Below, piece after piece: positions 14,735-25,263 of a stretch of DNA of 64,000 bases. Source of the DNA: Ectocarpus siliculosus. Taxonomy: Eukaryota > Sar > Phaeophyceae > Ectocarpales > Ectocarpaceae. Numbering within the stretch: the first letter of the stretch is position 1; every line of letters starts with the position of its first letter. Location: positions 502,068 to 566,067 of the forward strand of contig FN649747.1 in the NCBI GenBank assembly GCA_000310025.1, in the 5' to 3' direction. A program made the position numbers and the translations under genes. The notes below the pieces were generated by a model. It made no database searches. It was given only the letters and a program-made list of their open reading frames with translations, and was not told the origin of the DNA.

Positions 14735-15186
14735 TTGATCTATGGGCCCCAGCTGTTATATTGCTGCAGCGCAGAGTTCCATGGAGTCCATTGCCTTGAG
14801 ATTCGTACACCTGTACAAGTCTCGTGGCCGGTAGGCATTTTTTTCCATGGTGGAAAGCATGTCACACAATGTCACAGTCCCTTACCAGGCAAGTACTCAA
14901 ATGTCCCCCGGAATCGGCGGGATATGGTGTGTGGATCAGTGGTTCAAGGTTCACAAGATTCGCCAGGGAGGCGGCAGTAGCAAACATGTGGCGACAACAC
15001 GCATCAGAGATGGAGAGTACGGACAACTCAGTCCCTGACAAATGAAAAACTGAAGTTTTCCGTTGCTGCTTGCACGGCCGTCCTTGCTAAAGGGTCAAAG
15101 GAAACGATGCTTACCAACTGTGGCAGGTGGCTGCCTGCGTTGGCAGGGAAATGGTATTGTGCTTCGCTCAGCTCATCGTCAGAAGC
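14735..15186. other. Short intergenic stretch after CFAP70
   Basis: No exon is supported here. It should contain the CFAP70 3' untranslated region and the promoter or 5' part of the small candidate gene that follows on the same strand. I find no clear polyadenylation signal or repeat. Confidence 0.4.
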
Positions 15187-15863
15187 ATGATATCTATGAT
15201 AGATGCACAAAATTCAGATCGATCCTCGAATTTCCAGGACGCATGGCACGAAATCTTGAACCCCCTCCAGGAGTACCAGGTACCACGAATACACCCTCTG
15301 CGCCTTCTTTGGGAGAAATAGAGCGACAATACCAAGCCACCCGCCGCCCGTCGCCCGACCGAACACGAACAAATGATAAATAGTCGAACGAACCAAACAA
15401 CCCTCGGCGAGTGCGTAGCAGCAGCGCTGCGTCACGCTCGTAGATATCTTGCCAAAACGTCACCGCCAGGCCCGGCGTGAGCAAAAATTCGCCGCATGTG
15501 CCGAACGGCTGCAACGTCAAGGGGACCAACCCACGTGTCCCCCTGAAACCTCAAACTATAGTACGGCATCCTCTCGATCCAAGACCGTCTCATGAGCAAC
15601 CAGCTCTGTCACAACACAAGGCTTACCCGATTCATATCTTTGCACAAAATAGACCCGGAGGAAACGCCTGCTTCTCTAACTAAATCTTGTTGGATGCCAC
15701 CGGCGTCCTATCCAGAAGCACCACACCCAAATACAGCGAGACATGAAGCTCCGGTCGATCATGCCCCCCTGCGCGAGAAGCAGCAGGCAGCCGCAGTAGC
15801 AGTCGTGGAAAGAAATGTGAGAGCGAACGGGACCAAGAAGCTCGTAAGAAGGAGAAGAAGTAA
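15187..15863 (+). CDS. Possible small three-exon gene, unknown function
   Basis: I do not recognise this protein. Three segments join with matching phases: 15187-15279 (donor CAG/GTACCA), 15419-15534 (acceptor GCGTAG) and 15803-15863 (acceptor GTAGCAG, stop TAA). They total 270 bases, giving 89 aa. The product starts MISMIDAQNS, contains the motif DAWHEILNPLQEYQ, then a basic helical stretch (ARREQKFAACAERLQRQ), and ends in a charged KKEKK tail. The frame is open further upstream, so an earlier Met near 15154 or a longer first exon is possible. Support is only phase closure and coiled-coil-like composition; transcript data could overturn it. Confidence 0.33.
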
Positions 15864-16255
15864 CCGCCTTGGCGGTACTCGGACAGGAGTGGCAAGCTAC
15901 CCTACATCGCAATCAGAGAGTGGGGGGAGATCCTACTCGGTGACGTTCGGTTACCAGGTACAGCCTGCGGCGCCCCAGACGAACAGGAAAACGCTCATTG
16001 CAAACAGTCACACGAGGGTCTGGGTGGAAAAATACAGCAGTACAATCTGCCTAGAAAGGCTTTGGTCGGTGACCGGAAGGCCACGCACACGCACGCTGCA
16101 CCAATGACGGAAGGGGCGTCGGTTCTCTCGCGTTAGTGCTTCGTGGGCGTTGCGTCCGACTTACAACGCATGGTCGACGGTCCCGGCCGTCCGTGCTGGA
16201 CTACTATTCCTTGGGTGCCGGAACAATTTAGGCGGAAGCTGCACCCCCTTGTCAC
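15864..16255. other. Convergent intergenic stretch
   Basis: This lies between the candidate small gene on the plus strand and the stop codon of the PITH gene on the minus strand, so it should hold both 3' ends. An open frame runs through part of it but has no domain character. No repeat or terminator-like structure stands out. Confidence 0.4.
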
Positions 16256-17941
16256 TCACTCTTCGACCTTCTTGAAGTCTCCCATCTTGGTCGTTGCCAC
16301 GGGGGTCCCGAAGAACCGGAGGCTCGACAAGCAGCTCTGCTCCGCGCCGTTGTTGTCCGCGACGAAAATCTGACGAAAACAAGCCCGAAAACAACAACAG
16401 TTGTCGTAAAAATAGGCTGAATGCGCCAAACCGTGGTCTGGAAAACAGCATGCACCTGCATGGCGGACTATGGCCCAATGCGGGCGAGAAGCGTTGGCTA
16501 CATAGTTCAATGTTAGAGCCCTACGGGAAAAGGGGCCATCCACTTCAACCTAACACGCTGCACACCGTAGCAGACGTGCCAATGGTCATGGAGCACCTGG
16601 AGCAGGTGTACAAACGACGGTTCATGGGAATGGAGGGAAACGGGTTCTTCTTGTAGGTATGGATATATTTCGAACACTTGGGAGGAACCCTTAAGGCTGA
16701 AACTCACCGAAAGGCCGGAGACCCTTTGAAACTTAACGAACTTCAGCACAGACGCTGAACCGGCCACCAAATCTTCCTTCGTTAGCTCCAACGTTTGCGC
16801 CGGCGCCATGTCGTCAGTGTCGCTGAATCCCATGCTGTTCCGGTTGAGGTAGAGTTTCACCGTCAACGGAGCCGTGTCTTGATTGGTTGGCCGACGGAGT
16901 GATCAGGCACAAGAGAAGAGGGATGGGGTGGGGTGGGAGTCAGACCTCTGGGTCGTAAGGGTTGCAGTCAGGAGAAGTCGTGCCCTCTGATGTTTGATCG
17001 TAACGCACTCAACCCGTACAAAACAATGGGAGGGGCGACGCAACAAACGTTTGCGAAGCTCTTTCGTGAACAGCCTCCAATTCGCATCACGGACAGTCAG
17101 CAGCCCAGAAAAGACGAGACAAATGCCACGGTTCCTCCATCAATGACATGATTTTTTCAACAACCATGTACGGCGCTTCGGGGAGACAATAAACCACACG
17201 CTGGGGGGTGCCACTTCCTATTACCCCTACAGGTGTGATTCGCCCGCCAAGCAACTCACCATCCGAAGGGGCGACGAAGTCTATCGAGTGTAGCTTCACA
17301 GTCTCCATGAAGCCCACGTGCAAGAGCAATTGCTCTTTTTCGCGTGAAGGGGTGATGCACCGGAACCACAGAACATTAAGAGTCGAGAAACCCCCGCCCC
17401 AGCAATCCAGGGTACCGGAGATGCACCGCAGGTCACCAGAGCAGCCGAAGGAACAATGTTGCCACGGCGGAATAACATCAGGTTGGAACATGCACCGCAG
17501 AGGAAGCGACGATGGTAGAAAGTGAATAACGAATAACCAGCGTTAAATCGCATGAACGAAAATGGGCATGGTACACGAGACCCCCGGCGATGTGAGGCTT
17601 CCTGAAAAACCACAAAGTCTCCGTCTGTTCTGTCCAACAGCTGACCCATCCTTGTCCGTTGCCTTGACGATTTAACCACAGGCTCGTCGCATCGTGCGGT
17701 ACAGATTGGAGGGCGTAAGATACTACCTTAGTACCAATAATCTTTTGTGTATTCCAAAGATACGCGGAACAAAAGATGGCACGCAATTCTTACCATCGGC
17801 GTCCGACTGAAGCATCAGCCGGTCATCCCCCTGGAAGAGGTTTTCCCATGTTGCTCCCGACAGCTGATTGAGACAGTAACAATCGGCCCTGCGTAACAGA
17901 AAACAGCGCGAGACAACCCGGATATTCACACAGGAGTTCAT
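16256..17941 (-). CDS. PITH-domain protein (C-terminal half of TXNL1 type)
   Basis: The PITH domain is the proteasome-interacting beta-sandwich found in thioredoxin-like protein 1 and in PITHD1. Four exons on the minus strand join in phase: 17941 or 17888 to 17794, 17334-17260, 16877-16708 and 16369-16256. The joined protein shows DCYCLNQ, then SDADEQLLLHVGF across the first junction, VKLHSIDFVAPSDG, TVKLYLNRNSMGF, TLELTKEDL, LKFVKFQRVSGLS, and IFVADNNG followed by SSLRFFGTPVATTKM. This order and the terminal GTPV...M.DFK motif match the TXNL1 branch better than PITHD1. I see no thioredoxin fold or CxxC active site upstream. ATG 17941 gives an in-frame start, but a good acceptor at 17890-17889 suggests a missing upstream exon. 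Confidence 0.88.
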
Positions 17942-18344
17942 TGAATGTACACATTTTGCTTCGTTATATTTGCTGGATTTTTCATAAGTCTTGTTGTTTG
18001 TGTGTGTGAGGGGAGTATTTTTGGTGTGTTTGGTTGTTTCTTTCTATTTCATTTTTGCAAGGACACGATTTGAGGCAAGAGAGGGCAGAAGAATGCTCAG
18101 GACGACATTTTAATGTGAACATTGCTAAAGACGGATGAGTTTGTCCATGAATACCGCCTGCTGTACACACGCACGAGAGGTGGTACGGCGGTAGGACAAA
18201 ACAAACTTGTGTGATTGGTATGATGCCCCACGGCATGATGCTACCTCCCCGCTACGGCGCCCACTTCATTTCTCATCGTATGGTACTAGTCACGAGCGTC
18301 CACCTCTAAGTACACGTGTCTGTGCACTGCATATCTCGAATGTA

Positions 18345-18376
18345 CCTCTATAGTTCCGGTACCGGAACTATAGAGG
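18345..18376. repeat. Perfect 32-bp palindrome
   Basis: The half-site CCTCTATAGTTCCGGT is followed directly, with no spacer, by its exact reverse complement, so this 32-base stretch reads the same on both strands. It could extrude as a cruciform or form a loopless hairpin in RNA. It sits 20 bases from a second hairpin sharing the core CTATAGTTCCGGT. Function is unknown; a small transposon relic or a regulatory site are both possible. Confidence 0.9.
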
Positions 18377-18396
18377 GTGAATTCTATATACTTCCG

Positions 18397-18453
18397 GGTC
18401 CCGCTATAGTTCCGGTATTATCGGCAATTCAAGACCGGAACTATAGCGGGACC
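18397..18453. repeat. Inverted repeat with 20-bp perfect arms and 17-base loop
   Basis: Arms 18397-18416 and 18434-18453 are perfect reverse complements over 20 bases, starting GGTCCCGCTATAGTTCCGGT on the left. They enclose a 17-base AT-rich spacer. The inner 13 bases of each arm repeat the core of the adjacent 32-bp palindrome, so the core occurs four times in alternating orientation within 110 bases. Confidence 0.9.
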
Positions 18454-20688
18454 ACTACTGTAGCGCCTTTTTGAGCATGCGTCAAGAAAACGGAGGTGCT
18501 GCGTAAGCCATCTCGTGCGGTTGTCCAAGGTTCAATCTACTGATCCGAGTACCAGCCTGGTGTTGGCCTTGTAAAGATGCCTGGCCAAGGAAAGCAAGAC
18601 GTGATCGCTGTATCGGAGTACCGTAAAGAACATCCTTGACCACAATCCGCTTTCTCCTCGGCTGATTTCTTCAAGAACAACGGGGAAGATTCCAAAGACT
18701 ACAGTTAGGGGGGGGCGTATCCACCCCTCAGTCCCACAGTAAAATCACTCCACTGATGGGCCTCGATGATGGAAAGGAATGTGTGCGAGCATACCACTGC
18801 CTGCATTGCGCTGTCTCCTCATGCACCCACAGCTGCATGCTCAAAGCTTCAGACATAATCAGGACGCCATGTCCGGATGCCCACGCCATGTAGTCTCCCC
18901 CCGCTGATCAACAACGTTACGGTGACTGCTCAATAGGTGTTTGTTGCACCACACCAAGTATTCAATGCGAATGAGTTCAGCAGGCGGCAAGCAGCTATTG
19001 CTCCCAGCTCCCACTTGTGTCGTGAACCAGGTTGCTACGCATACTGCTGTTGTACGAGGCGGTCCAAGCGTTGCTCGAAAAGCGTCCATGTTGCTTCCAA
19101 TGGGTGTAGTGCAAAAGAAAGGCCTCGTGCCCCTCCGTTGCCCCTTCAAGCGGCTCATAATTGAGCACCAAGTGATAAACTACGGTCGACAATCACTCGG
19201 ACGTACAGTACATCTGCTGCCTCCTTACAGCGTACGGCAAGAAGCAGTCGGGCGGCATGGTGCCGCTCTAATCTGAGATTACTCACTTGCACACAAGGTC
19301 CGTGATGTCCCGTACTTCCAGATCGCTCGCCTTCGGGGCTGCTGCTCCCGCCGCAGCGGCACCCGCTCTGGATCAGAGACAGTTATCAACGGACGGAGAG
19401 CGAAAATCCTACGGTGGGCACAGCAGCAGCGTAATCGGGAGCATCAGCCTGGTTCGACGAGGTCGATTGGGTGCACCTTCTTCGTGTTCCTCAAATTTCG
19501 TCGTTGCAACACTCTCCTAACTGACAGTCTGCGCCGTCTATTTGACAGTCCTGGTAGCTGCTGTTGGTAACCACCCACCCTGCAGATATCATCTTCTGGT
19601 TCGTCTGAGTTGGAAGGCTCGGTAATCTCCTTCGGGCGGCTGCTGGCTGTGTCGGCGTGGCGCCGGTCTAGGCGAAGGCCGTCAAGGCCGTCAAGGCCGT
19701 GGCCTGGGGGGTCGACAGAAAGTCCTTTCGGATAAGCTAGTGGGTCCGACACAGAACCCAGCAAAATGATAGGTTCGTGAGGCGTTGTTGACATGAAACC
19801 GTCCACAATTTTCGTGATCTGACACCGCGCGTTACTTCGATGAGATGCCCTCGACAGACACATTCGAGAGCTACTACTTCCTCTCACAGGGGATTGCGTC
19901 GAACGTCGCATTGTCTGTAGCTACATATAAGCACACGTCTGAAGATACACTCAGCACGTCTTGAAGATGGTTCTCTGGTCGTTGTTGTTGCACAACTCAC
20001 AGCAAGCAGTTCAGGGATTGTTTGTGTTCCTGTCTGTTCTCAGACGTCGAATACACAGTAGTATTAGTATGCGTATGTATGTATTATGTTGTATGCATAG
20101 TAACTGTAGTTTCCTGTTGACACGCCAGGTCGGCACGCCAGCAATGGGCGGTGTACCGACGACGTGACTTTGGGAGAAGAGAAGCGGATCCTACGACACC
20201 AGCAGTGTGTGCCTCTCGCGTTGGGACTGGTTATTATTATGTATGCGGCATTCGGAGTAAACTATATATACGGGAACTCCGCGTACATACGCGCGGTCAA
20301 AGAGTCTCGGCTTTACTGTTGTGAGTTGTCTGGGAACCCTGCCGACCCTTATTTCTTTCGTACAACAACAGTTAGTTCCGAAGTCTATGGACTACTCTAT
20401 GGACGCAACAAGCAGTGTAGCGGATCCCGAGTTGATAGTGCCGTAATAGTATCATCCAACGCCGCTGACGTAAGGCTGGCGGCGTAGTAGTTTCCGGTGG
20501 CCACTATAGAGTAGCACTGCTCGCGTAGTTCCTGTTGCCATGGCGGCGGAAAAAAAAGTTTCAGAACCAGGGAGGGGGTCCCCGAAATGATCACGCTGAG
20601 GGTACCGAAAGAACCTCTCGTTGACAGGTCAAATGGATAGATAGATGGACACCCAGCCATCCCAGGTTCGGGGTTGTTGTTGTGCATC

Positions 20689-21057
20689 GTAGATTGGACG
20701 GGGCTTCAATATTTGATTGCGGGTCAAGCTTGGGCGGGTAGGCAACGTCTAAGCTCAAATTGATCGAGATGGTACATATTTCGCGTCGGAAGCACCTACC
20801 TACCTGATGCGTGCTCGTGTTTTATGCTTGAAACGGCCGATCACTAGCAGCTGAGACAACTTAACGCAGCAAGCACCAATCAAGCTCAAACTTGCTGAGG
20901 GTGTCTGAAGTCAGTAGTCTAGTAGTGAGTGGCCGATGGGATGATTTCTCCGTCCTCGGGTGTGTGGAGTAAAAACGTGTTATTTTTTCCGCGCGGTGAG
21001 GCCTGTCTGTAGAGATCGTAACGGTCTCTTTCTTGGAGGAGTGGTTCGGAAATCTGC
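20689..21057 (+). repeat. Diverged direct repeat, left copy
   Basis: This stretch aligns by eye, in the same orientation, with 23748-24095. Shared blocks in order are GTAGATTG.ACGGGG, CTCAAATTGA.CGAGAT, CGTGTTT..TGCTTGA, a GCAG...GCA..AAT.AAGCT block, GAGGGTGTCT.AAG and, further on, GTAGAGA.CGTAAC.G. The copies differ at many positions and by small indels. The pair brackets the large inverted repeat, so it may be the ends of an old mobile element. Confidence 0.6.
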
Positions 21058-21124
21058 AATAGGTCTTATCCTAGCGACGTCAAACGACGGAGGCTTTTTG
21101 GTTTTGAACCCTACTGCGCTGTAG

Positions 21125-22145
21125 TCGTTGGCATCGCAGCTTGGCCAACAGTGGTGGTTCTCTAAGAGATTTTGTTACTGTGGCTTTTTTTACCATGGTC
21201 CGGGACGGTGCGTAATAACGACGACGGTTGTTGGTTTTTGTGATGAAGGAAGCGCTAAGCAAAGTCGGACAACCATCGCCCTGAAGTTAGTACTCGATCT
21301 GATGTACGGAGCAAGACGATAGTTTGTGGCACACAACAACCAATCAACCCTGCGTGCAAAATCTATGCATGCGCGTCAGTTGCTGTTGTCATTCGCCTAC
21401 ATACAACGTTCGATGTCACACAGATCCATCCGTGGTGCACGGCTCAGGGACAGATGTCTATCTATCTATAATCTATACTGGTTATGCGTTCCGAAAAGAG
21501 AGTCATCAACGCATACGTACATGCGTCACACAACGCACACAGCTGCTGGTGGTGAGGGGTACCTATCTCCTAGTGCCTGCTGTGCCATTCCAGCGATAAC
21601 CTACCCTACCCTACCCTTACTGCCTCTTACCGTCGTAGGTGTTAAGGTCTATCAGACGCCGGACTCGGCACAACACCTGACAGACAATTCTGGACTACCT
21701 CCAAGACGCTACAGGCCTATCCGGATCGAACGTCTATGGCACGTCTATTCAACAACAACAAACAGTTAGAAGCAGTTAGTTTTAGTTATTCTAATGCCAT
21801 AGCCTACTCGCGTCATGAATTCAACTTCAATGTGTCATGCTCTGGAAGGTGCAGCCCTGCATGGCCCGGCTCAGTAGCCAAGCGACCGGGTTAACTTTCC
21901 TCGGAGAGGCTACCAGAGGGGGACACATCGCAGCCTCCCTCAGAGGTTGAACGAAACTTGGGTTCGATCAAGTGACCTGGTTGTCAATGGTAGAGTCATG
22001 TGGGCCGTGTACACTTATATAGCCTGGTTGTCAAAAGTGTGGTTATTTGGTCTGCGCCAACATGCCACATTTATTTCCAAAACGAATTGTTGAAAGAAAC
22101 ACGTTCATTTGTCTATTCTTGTCGGGTCGGCATCTTGTGACAACT
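21125..22145 (+). repeat. Left arm of about 1-kb inverted repeat
   Basis: From about 21125 to 22145 this sequence is the reverse complement of about 22290-23285. The inner part is nearly identical, for example GCATCTTGTGACAACT at the inner end. The outer third has more mismatches and short indels. Both arms translate to the same peptide-like frames, but these lack transposase or polymerase motifs and are probably not genes. The arm includes a CCCTA triplet run near 21,602-21,620 and sequences resembling RNA polymerase III A and B boxes near 21,866 and 21,959. Confidence 0.85.
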
Positions 22146-22289
22146 GGGGTGTCTGCTAAATTATTGCTGATGCTGATACCATTCGAACTTAGGAAACGCT
22201 ATGTTTGTCATGGATTTTTTCAACTCTCTACTTCTCTCGGTGTACCCGCACACGAGCGGGCAACTTCCTCTCAGCACCTGGTAGCTAGC
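22146..22289. other. Spacer between inverted-repeat arms
   Basis: This 144-base unique sequence separates the two arms and would form the loop if the element folded. It has no notable open frame or motif. If the element transposes as a fold-back unit, this is where cargo would be expected, and there is none. Confidence 0.7.
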
Positions 22290-23285
22290 AGTTGTCACAA
22301 GATGCCGACCCGACAAGAATAGACAAATGAACGTGTTTCTTTCAACAATTCGTTTTGGAAATAAATGTGGCATGTTGGGCGCAGACCAAATAACCACACT
22401 TTTGACAACCAGGCTATATAAGTGTACACGGCCCACAGGACTCTACCATTGACAACCAGGTCACTTGATCGAACCCAAGTTTCGTTCAACCTCTGAGGGA
22501 GGCTGCGATGTGTCCCCCTCTGGTAGCCTCTCCGAGGAAAGTTAACCCGGTCGCTTGGCTACTGAGCCGGGCCATGCAGGGCTGCACCTTCCAGAGCATG
22601 ACACATTGAAGTTGAATTCATGACGCGAGTAGGCTATGGCATTAGAATAACTAAAACTAACTGCTTCTAACTGTTTGTTGTTGTTGAATAGACGTGCCAT
22701 AGACGTTCGATCCGGATAGGCCTGTAGCGTCTTGGAGGTAGTCCAGAATTGTCTGTCAGGTGTTGTGCCGAGTCCGGCGTCTGATAGACCTTAACACCTA
22801 CGACGGTAAGAGGCAGTAAGGGTAGGGTAGGGTAGGTTATCGCTGGAATGGCACAGCAGGCACTAGAAGATAGGTACCCCTCTACCACCAGCAGCATGCT
22901 TGTGTGACGTACGTACGTATGCGTTGATGACTCTCTTTTCGGAACGCATAACCAGTATAGATGATAGATAGACATCTATCTGTCCCTGATCCGTGTACCG
23001 CGGATCTGTGTGACATCGTTGTAGGCGAATGACAACAACAATTTACGCGCGCATGCATAGATTTTGCACGCAGGGTTGATTGGTTGTGTGCTAGTCAAAC
23101 TATCGTCTCTGCTCCGTACATCAGATTGAGTACTACAGGGCGATGGTTGTCCGACTTTGCTTAGTGCTTCCTTAATCTCAAAACCAACCGTCGTCGTTGC
23201 GCACCGTCCCAGACCATGGCAGAAAAAGCAACAAGAATTTCTTAGAGGACCAGCACGGTTGCCCGAGGCAAGCTGCGATTCCAGT
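22290..23285 (-). repeat. Right arm of about 1-kb inverted repeat
   Basis: This is the mirror of the left arm and begins AGTTGTCACAAGATGCC at its inner edge. Small differences from the left arm, such as a shortened CA-repeat-like stretch and scattered substitutions toward the outer end, show the arms have had time to diverge, more so outside than inside. The similarity fades at about 23,285. Confidence 0.85.
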
Positions 23286-23747
23286 GGCTATACAAGATAC
23301 GTATGGTGAAAGGAGTCGCCGACGAGCATTGCACGCGCGCATTTCAAAAACATTGGTATATTTCTGTCGAAAAGCGGGAGAATAATCTATGGCGGGACAC
23401 GTGGCAGAGAGAGATGTGCCCCGAGCCCCTCTTTGGCAGGTTTGTCCTGGCCTCACAGTGGGTAATCCTGTATGCAGAATTGGCGGCGGGGCTCCAACTT
23501 GATGGCCGGTAGGCAACTATACGCGAAAAATATGTCGAGACCTACCCGGGATTGATGTGCTCCGACGAGAACGAAGTTAACAACAATTATGCTCGCGTAA
23601 AACAAACTGAAATCATCGGGACGCCGCGGGATATTGGATACTTCGGTGGGGAAGGTGGCAGTGGTGTGACCCATTCGTTGGCAGACTGGGTACGTAGACA
23701 CATACTGTAGTCATCCCAGCGTCGAAAAAGAGGTTGCTCATCCTGTT

Positions 23748-24095
23748 GTAGATTGAACGGGGTATTAATTAGGTGGCAGCCAGTTGTATCTGTTGCTCAA
23801 ATTGACCGAGATCGGAGCAATTTGGTGCCGGGAGCATCTGCTGCATGCCCGTGTTTCGTGCTTGAGACGTCCGCTCACCGACACAGGCAAAGGTTGGCGC
23901 AGTACGCATCAATTAAGCTTACACGTGCGGAGGGTGTCTAAAGATCTCGATCGTGTGATTTCTTGCGCTTCCGGTGTTCGGTTAAAAAAACCGCGTGGTT
24001 GGGAGCTTCCGAGTGAACGGCATCAGACAGAAACCGTTTTTTTACCGCTTCTTAGACCTCTAGAGACCGTAACCGTTTCTTAGAGGAACCGGAGG
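23748..24095 (+). repeat. Diverged direct repeat, right copy
   Basis: This is the same-orientation partner of 20689-21057, with the shared blocks listed there. It lies about 460 bases beyond the right inverted-repeat arm. The pair could be relics of long terminal repeats or an unrelated duplicated segment. No reverse transcriptase, integrase, primer-binding site or polypurine tract could be recognised between the copies. Confidence 0.6.
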
Positions 24096-25263
24096 AAAAA
24101 TGGTGGTGAAACCGCGTGTGTCGACTCTAGTTTCAACGACCGTGGATACTGGTCGGGGTGTGCATTTGAACGAACACAAGTTCGACCCCAATCCGATGAC
24201 GTTCCGATTACTACGAGGTCTCCCAGAGACCAGAACCAACCGCATTTCGACAATCGTGGGTACCGCATACGACAGGTGACAACATACAACAAACGGTGCT
24301 GATAGTATTTACGGTCAACACGAGCGCAACGAAAAAAGCTCGTCTCAGATCAAGTAAGTGGGCAACACAAGATGCCACACAAAACCCACAACAACGAATA
24401 CCGCCGGTGAAAATTGTTCCGAAGCCAAACTGTCACCGGGGTGTGTTTGCTTGTGCTGAATACCGCGTCATCACCAGTACCTGTTCCGACGTCATGCTAC
24501 ACGATATCGCTGAAGGGCACTCATCCGACCTCATACCATGCAAGTTGGGAATGCGGCGGTGGGGTAAATTCTTTTCGCCCAGCGGTAGGGTTCAACTACG
24601 TTGTGGGCATAGCCCTTTCCCAGCCTGGTGTCGAGGAAAAGTATATGCATATGCCTATTCATGCACGGGAAAATGGGTAGGTCCGCCAGCTTGGGGCAGG
24701 AGGCCTCATCCAATCCAATCTTTACATCACCAAGTGATCGGCAACGATCCCAACGGCACATCAGTGCTTTAAGAGGTAGCTGACCCATGCACTTTGAATC
24801 TTCGACATGCCACCAACAACGTATCCTCTCGCCCAGCTACAGAATGAGGGAAAAGGCCCAGGCACTGTGGATGTGCTGCTTCGAGAGTTGATCACTGGCC
24901 GCAGCAATGCGAGCTTCAACGTATCATCATCAGAATATCACGTCAGACGGGATCTACTGTACATTGTTTCAGGATAACGAGGTAAGCCTTTGAAGGCGTG
25001 CTTTCCTCTACAAAAAGGTGTCCCTAGCCAGTCCGCTGCGGAATGATTCTAAGGCGGGGATTCCCGGCACAAAGGTAGGTAAAACTTAAGGGGGAAGCGT
25101 CGCCATTCATTCCCAACCGGTGGGGGTCAAACGACAAAGCAGAACGTACTGCCACACCCATACGGTATCCTACCGAGCCCGAAGATATGGAACCTGCCCA
25201 TATATTAAACCGTGCGCATGTGCGTGCTAGCTCCAAGGCTGGGTATTGAAGCCAGAGCTTCAG
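24096..25263. other. Intergenic DNA downstream of the DUF4795 gene
   Basis: A 158-codon open frame on the plus strand (24296-24772) is Cys/His-scattered but shows no family motif, and I would not call it a gene. The stretch adjoins the stop codon of the DUF4795 gene on the minus strand, so it should hold that gene's 3' untranslated region. Confidence 0.4.

Larger units (their letters stand above)
17942..20688. other. Gene-poor region upstream of the repeat cluster
   Basis: No conserved protein is visible. A Ser/Arg-rich open frame on the minus strand at 19444-19911 and a plus-strand frame at 20164-20487 show no domain motif or convincing splice context. Apart from the palindrome pair at 18345-18453, which is described separately, the stretch has a short ATAGATAG run near 20,638 and no other structure I can support. 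It may be relics of mobile DNA, since the following 3.4 kb clearly is repetitive. Confidence 0.45.

Noticed and set aside
19444-19911. 155-codon minus-strand open frame as a gene
   Set aside because: No domain, no splice partner, Ser/Arg-rich composition and location in repeat-rich DNA.
21600-21622. CCCTA repeats as interstitial telomere sequence
   Set aside because: Only about three to four units, and they occur in both arms of the inverted repeat, so they belong to that element. The unit is also not a full telomere hexamer.
21326-21769. 147-codon open frame, also present in the mirror copy, as a transposon protein
   Set aside because: The same frame appears in the other arm only because the arms are copies. 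It shows no catalytic motif and has a low-complexity composition.
24296-24772. 158-codon open frame with scattered Cys and His as a zinc protein
   Set aside because: Cys and His spacing fits no zinc motif, and there is no conserved-looking block or intron context.
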